From positions 62,001-126,000 of the forward strand of contig NZ_JBCFBO010000002.1 of the NCBI RefSeq assembly GCF_038562635.1: a DNA stretch of 64,000 nucleotides, given 5' to 3'. Origin of the DNA: Methanobacterium sp. (GTDB lineage Archaea > Methanobacteriota > Methanobacteria > Methanobacteriales > Methanobacteriaceae). The notes below the pieces were generated by a model. The model was not told where the DNA came from. It did not search any database and worked only from the letters and a program-made list of their open reading frames with translations. Each line of letters starts with the position of its first letter. Positions within the stretch are counted from its first letter, which is position 1. This document shows positions 58,378-64,000 of the stretch, piece after piece. A program made the position numbers and the translations under genes.

Positions 58378-59814
58378 ATGAATTTTAAAACTATTGAAGT
58401 GAAAATAGAGAATGAAACACATGACAGCAAATTTAAATTGGGGGTCATGAGAGAATATTTTAGAATCCCAAATAATGTTGCAGTAATCGCCGCCATAAAT
58501 GGGAATATTTCTGAAAATAATCTTGTTCAGGTTTTAAAGAAAGTTGCTAAAATGCACCCACTTACAGGGGTTCGTGTAGTTATTGACAGCAACCAAGATG
58601 CATGGTTTACAGAGGAATGTGATGCACCCTTACCACTTAAAGTTACCCGTAGAAAATCTAACAGGCATTGGATAGATGTACTTGAAAATGAACAGAAAAT
58701 ACCCTTTGATTTTGAGAAAGGTCCTTTAATTAGATTTATACTTCTAAAATCAGGTGAAATTTCTGATCTTATCGTTATCTGCCAGCATTCAATCTGTGAT
58801 GGTCTTTCACTTGCCAACATTATCCAAGATATTATGTTTCTATTAAATAACCCTGAAATCAAAGTTAAAAGGATAGATCCCGTTTTACCAGTGCCGGCCA
58901 ATTTCCCGGCAGTACCTCTGCAGGTTAAATCAAAGTTATTGAAAAATAAGCTAATAATGAGAAGAGTTAACAGGAAATGGGATAAACAGCAAGTATTATT
59001 CGATGATGTGGATTACCATGATATCCATAAGGCTTACACTCAAAAATATAAACATAGAATAATTGTAGAGGAATTATCCCTGTCACAAACGTCTGATCTG
59101 GTAGAATGGTGTCATAAAAATCATGTAACAGTTAATTCAGCATTATCTGTAGCATTTCTTGCTGGAAGACGTAGTATTCGTGGTGAATCCAGTGATAACA
59201 ACCACACAATACAAATTGCTGTAAATATAAGAGACCGATTTAAAAAACCTGTTAAACGAGTTTTTGGACTTTTAGCCAGCGGTATTAAATTTGAATTTGA
59301 ATATTTACCAGAGAAAACATTTTCAGATAACGTAAGTTTATTCCACCAGAAAGTGCAGCATGAACTAAATGGAAATAAAATTTTAGAACCACTTATTGGA
59401 TATTATATCGACCCTACACTTGTAGACGGAATTAACTTTGCAACCTACGGCAGATGGTTAACTGATGAGTTCAGCAGGTATGAAAAACTATCCGGGTTTA
59501 TAAAGAACAAATCAAATAAAGCAGTAGCTATATCAAATCAGATGGTAAATAACATGCCTGGACTGATGATATCAAATTTAGGGGCAATTAAAACCCAAAA
59601 AGGATATGATTCTCTCAAACTTGACCATTTATATTTTGTTACTTCATCTTCTCCTTTTTTAGACATTGTTGCTGGCGTGGTAACTGCAAGCGGGAAATTA
59701 ACGCTGACCTTAAATTATATGGAAGATGATACTTCAAATGACTTAGGTATAAAACTGGAAAAAATAATGCATAAAAGTATTGGACATTTAACTGAAGCTG
59801 TAAAACAGGGATAA
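58378..59814 (+). CDS. Condensation-domain-fold acyltransferase (WS/DGAT or CAT-like)
   Basis: 478 residues of the CoA-dependent acyltransferase/condensation superfamily. The catalytic HxxxDG motif appears as CQHSICDGLSLANIIQDIM near residue 140. PLTGVRVVIDS and the late MISNLGAIKTQKGY and TLTLNYMEDDTSND match the two-lobed fold. It probably transfers an acyl group to a hydroxyl or amine. Coupled to the flippase gene, it may decorate a lipid-linked glycan. Archaeal examples are uncommon in my knowledge. Confidence 0.75.
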   Translation: MNFKTIEVKIENETHDSKFKLGVMREYFRIPNNVAVIAAINGNISENNLVQVLKKVAKMHPLTGVRVVIDSNQDAWFTEECDAPLPLKVTRRKSNRHWIDVLENEQKIPFDFEKGPLIRFILLKSGEISDLIVICQHSICDGLSLANIIQDIMFLLNNPEIKVKRIDPVLPVPANFPAVPLQVKSKLLKNKLIMRRVNRKWDKQQVLFDDVDYHDIHKAYTQKYKHRIIVEELSLSQTSDLVEWCHKNHVTVNSALSVAFLAGRRSIRGESSDNNHTIQIAVNIRDRFKKPVKRVFGLLASGIKFEFEYLPEKTFSDNVSLFHQKVQHELNGNKILEPLIGYYIDPTLVDGINFATYGRWLTDEFSRYEKLSGFIKNKSNKAVAISNQMVNNMPGLMISNLGAIKTQKGYDSLKLDHLYFVTSSSPFLDIVAGVVTASGKLTLTLNYMEDDTSNDLGIKLEKIMHKSIGHLTEAVKQG

Positions 59815-59876
59815 ATTCAGATTCGAATAAAAAAAAAGAAATTTTTTAGTTAATATAATCTAAACGTATTTTCAGG

Positions 59877-60779
59877 TTATTTTGCAATTTTTCCAGCTAT
59901 TCTTTTTGGAATAGTCTTAACAGTAAGTAACATAAAAGTTAAGGGAGTAACTACCGGATAAATTATATTAAACCTGTTTAAAACATCATTTTGAGTGCCT
60001 ATCATAAACGGAATTATGCAGGTTTTGTAGAAAATATTTTTCAAGGCTTTGTAGGATAATCCGCTGCCATACTCTTGAAAGAGATAGATACATAGCACTA
60101 AAGAATCATGATACCATCCTTTTATATCTGTTATTTCTCCAAATGAAGCGTTGTCTCCATGTAAACGGTATTTTGAAAGTGCCTCCATCATATAATAAAA
60201 TTGGTATTTATAGGCTAAATCTGCGTAAAATTGGGTGTCATTCAGGTACTTCAAATTTTCACTGTATCTCATATCATGGATATTTTCTCTTTTCATAATA
60301 ATACCCGAACCAGAAAGCCATGAATTAACAATCTCCTCAAATACATATCCATGAGGAGTGGCGTTTTTATATTTTTCACTGGTTATCTCGCCGGTAAGGT
60401 TTGAATTGGAGTCGATTATTGCAGAGTTACACCATACTACTAAATTTTCATCTGCCTCAAGGATTTTCAGCTGTTTTTCCAATTTTTCACTTGCCCATAC
60501 GTCATCTGAAGCTATTAATGCAATGTATTTTCCCGTTGAGTTTTTTATACCTTCATTTATGGTCTTTGCAATGCCCAAATTTTCCCTATGGAATATTTTC
60601 TTAATTCTATTATCTTTTTGGGCGAATTCATCAATTATTTGCTGAGAATTATCCCTAGATCTATCATCTATAATAATTAGTTCCAGGTCCCTGAAAGTTT
60701 GCCCTAAAACGCTTTCAATTGCTTCAGATATGAATTTTTCATGATTATAAGAAGACATTATTACGCTGACAACTGGCAA
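59877..60779 (-). CDS. Glycosyltransferase family 2
   Basis: 300 residues. GT-A fold start VVSVIMSSYNHEKFISEAIE, nucleotide-binding LIIIDDRSRDNS, and the metal-binding IALIASDDVWASEKLEKQL are clear. A membrane-associated C-terminus follows. TTG 60779 is the start, with AAAGGTGA in front and the DegT stop 2 nt upstream. It is the last gene of a four-gene minus-strand operon and adds a sugar to a surface glycan. Confidence 0.92.
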   Translation of the reverse strand: MPVVSVIMSSYNHEKFISEAIESVLGQTFRDLELIIIDDRSRDNSQQIIDEFAQKDNRIKKIFHRENLGIAKTINEGIKNSTGKYIALIASDDVWASEKLEKQLKILEADENLVVWCNSAIIDSNSNLTGEITSEKYKNATPHGYVFEEIVNSWLSGSGIIMKRENIHDMRYSENLKYLNDTQFYADLAYKYQFYYMMEALSKYRLHGDNASFGEITDIKGWYHDSLVLCIYLFQEYGSGLSYKALKNIFYKTCIIPFMIGTQNDVLNRFNIIYPVVTPLTFMLLTVKTIPKRIAGKIAK

Positions 60780-60781
60780 TT

Positions 60782-61873
60782 TCAGTCACCTTTACCTTTT
60801 AAACAATCTGTAACTTTTAAAATTTCTTCGTAGCTCATCAAGGGATGCAATGGCAGTGATAATATTTCATTGCATATTTTATCAGTTGTCTCTATCTTAA
60901 AATCATTAAAATTCAAATATGCCTTTTGCTTATGAACAGGTATTGGATAATGTATTTGAGGGTGTATATCGTTTTGAAGGAGTTTCTTTTTTAGATAATC
61001 TCTATTCTTACTCCTTACTACATAAAGATGGTAAGCATGTTTTGCAAATCGATTTTCAACAGGTGTGATAATGTCAGAATCCTGCAGAAGTTCTGTATAT
61101 ATCTCAGCATTCTTCCGCCTGCTTTCAATCCATCCTTCCAGGTGTTTTAACTTAGTTTGAAGAATAACAGCCTGTAATTCATCTAACCTGCTGTTAACTC
61201 CAACAAAATCGTGGCGATACTTCTCTGACTGTCCATAGTTTCTCATCTGAATCAGTTTTTCTTTAATTTCTTCGTTATCCGTGACTACTGCACCACCATC
61301 TCCATAAGCCCCTAAATTTTTAGTAGGATAAAAACTAAAACAACCCATATCCCCCATACTACCTGCTTTTTTCCCATTGTATTCTGCACCATGTGCCTGA
61401 CACGCATCTTCTATCACATGAAGACCGTAATCTTCCTTTAGTTTGCAGATAGGATCCATATCTGCAGGGTGCCCATATAAATGTACAGGTAAGATAGCCT
61501 TAGTTTTCTCAGTTATCTTTTCCTCTATTTTTGATACATCCATACAATATGTATCCTGAGTTATATCAACAAAAACAGGTTTAGCACCGCTCCTAATAAT
61601 AGCATCAACTGTTGAAATGAATGTATGTGAAACTGTAATCACTTCATCGCCTTTACCTATTCCAATAGATTTAAGTGCAAGGAAAAGAGCATCAGAGCCA
61701 GAGTTCACACCTACTGCATGATTAGTACCAATATATCTGGAAAAATCTTCTTCAAATTTTTTTACTTCTTCCCCCAGCACGTAAAAACCGGATTTAAGAA
61801 CTCTCTGGATATTAAAATTCAATTCTTCACTTATAGAAAGATATTCTTTTTTTAAATCAGCAAACAAAACCAT
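60782..61873 (-). CDS. DegT/DnrJ/EryC1/StrS sugar aminotransferase
   Basis: 363 residues. The PLP-enzyme marks are [34 protein letters not shown] and the Schiff-base Lys in [18 protein letters not shown]. It makes amino sugars from NDP-keto-sugars. The ATG lies 2 nt after the stop of the FemAB-like gene and behind GGGG. The adjacent acyl- or aminoacyl-transferase-like genes suggest that the amino group is then modified. Confidence 0.95.
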   Translation of the reverse strand: MVLFADLKKEYLSISEELNFNIQRVLKSGFYVLGEEVKKFEEDFSRYIGTNHAVGVNSGSDALFLALKSIGIGKGDEVITVSHTFISTVDAIIRSGAKPVFVDITQDTYCMDVSKIEEKITEKTKAILPVHLYGHPADMDPICKLKEDYGLHVIEDACQAHGAEYNGKKAGSMGDMGCFSFYPTKNLGAYGDGGAVVTDNEEIKEKLIQMRNYGQSEKYRHDFVGVNSRLDELQAVILQTKLKHLEGWIESRRKNAEIYTELLQDSDIITPVENRFAKHAYHLYVVRSKNRDYLKKKLLQNDIHPQIHYPIPVHKQKAYLNFNDFKIETTDKICNEILSLPLHPLMSYEEILKVTDCLKGKGD

Positions 61874-61875
61874 AA

Positions 61876-62880
61876 TTACATCCCCACATCTATTAAATCA
61901 ATGAAAATGTCTATTCTAACCATAAGAAACATCAAAAAGCCCATCACGATCAATTTCAATTCATAAGAGTCATAAACAACAGATCTTGCCCCAAATCTCT
62001 CTTTAAAATCAATTAAACCACGGTTTAAATAATGACCATTATTTTCTGTGGATATACCAAAATCAAAATATTTTTTTTGGCAGTACTGGTTGATTATCTT
62101 ATCATAGATGAAACTAGAGGCATATAATTGCATTCCCCTCTCAGTAGCTCCCTGGTACTGTGCATGGACAACATTTTCACTCTCATAAATCAACAGTCCA
62201 TCTACCATTTCGCCGTTATGTTCAACTGCAAAGAGTTTTATATTATCTGGAAACTTACCTGCCAGATATTCCATTTCTTCTGCAGTATGGGTAGGATTTT
62301 TACCATACTTCTTTAGCAATTGCTCTTCTTTTAGACCCATAAAAGTATCAAAATCATAACTTCTTTTTAAGCTTAAATCCTTATTTTCAGCTTTTTTTCT
62401 GTTTCGCTTTATATTCTTATTAAATGGTATTTTAACATCCATTTTGATGGTTGATGAAACTTCCCTCTTTATTAAAGTAGCATTGTTAATAAAAAGAGCA
62501 TACAAATCTTCATCAGACAGATATGAATGGTAAATATGAGGTATTGCTTTATAAAGGAGTTTTTTAAAACCCCACTCTTTTAAATATTCTTTTAATGAAT
62601 CAAATATCTGCAGCATTAAATTAACGTCCATTTTTTGATCGGTTATAATGCCTCCAAAGGTCAGTCCTGCATGGCTGAACAGCGTATCACCACTACGATT
62701 TGCAGGCAATAAAGCAACAAGTTCCCCTTCTTTAAAGAAAATTAAAGAATGGTCTTCAAATCTATCAGAATGGTATTCCATGTAGTCCCTCAAAAAAAAG
62801 AACACTCCATTTTTAGAACCCTTCACAAAATTATCCCAGAGCTCTTTTTTTTCAGGTTTATATCTCTTTATTTCAACCAT
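61876..62880 (-). CDS. FemAB-like / GNAT acyl- or aminoacyltransferase, copy 1
   Basis: 334 residues resembling FemAB/GNAT-fold transferases: [32 protein letters not shown] and [19 protein letters not shown]. Family members add amino acids to peptidoglycan bridges or N-acylate amino sugars. Position just before DegT favours a sugar amine as target; pseudomurein peptides are an alternative. GGTGA precedes the ATG. A hydrophobic C-terminal tail ([14 protein letters not shown]) is not in copy 2. Confidence 0.82.
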   Translation of the reverse strand: MVEIKRYKPEKKELWDNFVKGSKNGVFFFLRDYMEYHSDRFEDHSLIFFKEGELVALLPANRSGDTLFSHAGLTFGGIITDQKMDVNLMLQIFDSLKEYLKEWGFKKLLYKAIPHIYHSYLSDEDLYALFINNATLIKREVSSTIKMDVKIPFNKNIKRNRKKAENKDLSLKRSYDFDTFMGLKEEQLLKKYGKNPTHTAEEMEYLAGKFPDNIKLFAVEHNGEMVDGLLIYESENVVHAQYQGATERGMQLYASSFIYDKIINQYCQKKYFDFGISTENNGHYLNRGLIDFKERFGARSVVYDSYELKLIVMGFLMFLMVRIDIFIDLIDVGM

Positions 62881-63033
62881 TTAATCACCATTAAACATCT
62901 AAATTACTATTTGTGTACATTTAGTTATAACGCAATTAAAATCCCAAAATTCAGGTTATTTAATCGCTTAAGAATTAAAATTTCTTTATTTAAAATTTAA
63001 GTAATATAATCCCCTGGTAAAGTCTATTTTAAA

Positions 63034-63966
63034 TTATAAATTCAACTCATACGAATCATATACAGTAGATCTCGCTCCAAATCTCTCTTTAAAATCAATT
63101 AAGCCTTCATTTAAATAAAAACCGTTATTTTCTGTGGATATGCCAAAATCAAAGTACTTTTTTTCTGAGTACCGTTTAATAAGCTTATCAAAAAGTAAGC
63201 TTGGAACATGTAGATCCATTCCCAGTTCATTAGCTTCCTGGTACTGCGCATGGATTACATTTTTATTTTCATATATTACCATTCCACCAATCATAGTCCC
63301 ATTCTGCTCAGCTGCAAAGAGTTTTATATTATCTGGAAACTTACCTGCCAGATATTCCATTTCAAGGGCAGTATGAGTAGGCATCAATCCATATTTTTTA
63401 AACAACTGTTCCTCTTTTAAAAGCATAAAAGTACTAAAATCATAGCTTCGCTTTAGACTCAATCTACTGTCCTGAACTTTTTTAATATTCCGCCTTATAT
63501 TCCTGCTATAAGGGATCTTACAGGCCATTTCAATAGTTGATGATACTTCTCTCTTTATTAAAGTAGCGTTATTAATAAAGAGAGCATATAAATCCTCTTC
63601 AGAAGGGTATAAATGGTATATATGGGGTATTGCTTTATAGAAGAGTTTTTTAAATCCCCCTTCTTTTAAATACTCTTTTAATGAGCCAAATATCTGCAGC
63701 ATTAAAGAAGTTTTCATCTTTCGATTGGTTATAATGCCTCCAAAGGTCAGTCCTGCATGGCTGAACAGCGTATTACCACTACGATTTGCAGGCAATAAAG
63801 CTACAGGTTTATTATTCTTTAAGAAAATCAAAGAATGATCTTCAAATCTATCAGAATGGTATTCCATGTAATCTCGCAAAAAAAAGAACACTCCATTTTT
63901 AGAACCCTTCACAAAATTATCCCAGAGTTCTTTTTCTTTTGCTTCGTATCTTTTAATCTCAATCAT
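63034..63966 (-). CDS. FemAB-like / GNAT acyl- or aminoacyltransferase, copy 2
   Basis: 310 residues, about three-quarters identical to its neighbour by eye, with the same [20 protein letters not shown] and [11 protein letters not shown] blocks. Differences cluster around residues 160-180 and 225-255. It ends at SYELNL, without the hydrophobic tail of copy 1. It is a recent tandem duplicate that may have changed acceptor. GGTGG precedes the ATG. It is the first visible gene of the glycan operon; the window ends 34 bp beyond. Confidence 0.82.
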   Translation of the reverse strand: MIEIKRYEAKEKELWDNFVKGSKNGVFFFLRDYMEYHSDRFEDHSLIFLKNNKPVALLPANRSGNTLFSHAGLTFGGIITNRKMKTSLMLQIFGSLKEYLKEGGFKKLFYKAIPHIYHLYPSEEDLYALFINNATLIKREVSSTIEMACKIPYSRNIRRNIKKVQDSRLSLKRSYDFSTFMLLKEEQLFKKYGLMPTHTALEMEYLAGKFPDNIKLFAAEQNGTMIGGMVIYENKNVIHAQYQEANELGMDLHVPSLLFDKLIKRYSEKKYFDFGISTENNGFYLNEGLIDFKERFGARSTVYDSYELNL

Positions 63967-64000
63967 TTGACCACCATTAGCAGACTATAAGTTTAGAGTA

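Overview
The window looks like chromosomal DNA of a methanogenic archaeon of the order Methanobacteriales, most likely Methanobacterium. The DNA is AT-rich. It encodes archaeal-type ribosomal protein S8e, archaeal PheS, a DUF106 membrane insertase, a DUF2115 protein, HypE and pseudomurein-binding repeats. It also encodes the detached small subunit of a family B DNA polymerase, the split arrangement known in Methanothermobacter. Shine-Dalgarno sites of the form GGAGGTGA precede most genes. No rRNA, tRNA, CRISPR array or insertion sequence was recognised.

Layout. (1) 0.2-11.9 kb: a U32 protein, a MATE transporter, an MBL-marR-MFS operon with a dyad operator, DUF106, a three-gene two-component cluster, an RDD protein and hypE. 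(2) 12.6-21 kb: rps8e, the polB small subunit, a HAD hydrolase, an AAA ATPase, SemiSWEET, pheS, a CitG-like protein and hemB. (3) 21.3-35.7 kb: a ThrE-like exporter, STAS and NERD proteins, MarR, DUF2115, two QueG-like Fe-S proteins, a TetR gene with paired operators, a DUF2807 lipoprotein, a HhH-GPD glycosylase, PPOX and SnoaL proteins, and an ATP-grasp/HAD pair. (4) 36-53.4 kb: an accessory island, all on the minus strand. A 2614-residue secreted protein is followed by an array of TPR genes, C39-peptidase fragments and small membrane proteins, most of them frameshifted. (5) 54.9-64 kb: a TPR-CPBP protease and a surface-glycan set (flippase, condensation-fold acyltransferase, GT2, DegT aminotransferase, two FemAB-like transferases).

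The most interesting system is the island. The giant protein has six paired pseudomurein-binding modules, an M14-like zinc carboxypeptidase domain, two beta-helices, and a C39 peptidase domain with an intact Cys/His/Asp set. Directly after the C39 domain comes a 12-residue segment in the register of a double-glycine bacteriocin leader, then a variable 253-residue tip. A second C39 module downstream carries its own leader and a different tip. I infer a wall-anchored, self-processing polymorphic effector with an orphan-cassette array. The interleaved TPR or 4-TM proteins may be immunity or partner proteins. Single-base deletions are common in the array but were not seen elsewhere, so it looks like a decaying or recombining cassette store.

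Two families of unexplained intergenic structure also stand out. One is a set of about 100-bp, locus-specific tandem repeats at five intergenic sites. The other is a short double-hairpin palindromic element with 3-nt loops; one copy is inserted in frame inside a TPR gene.
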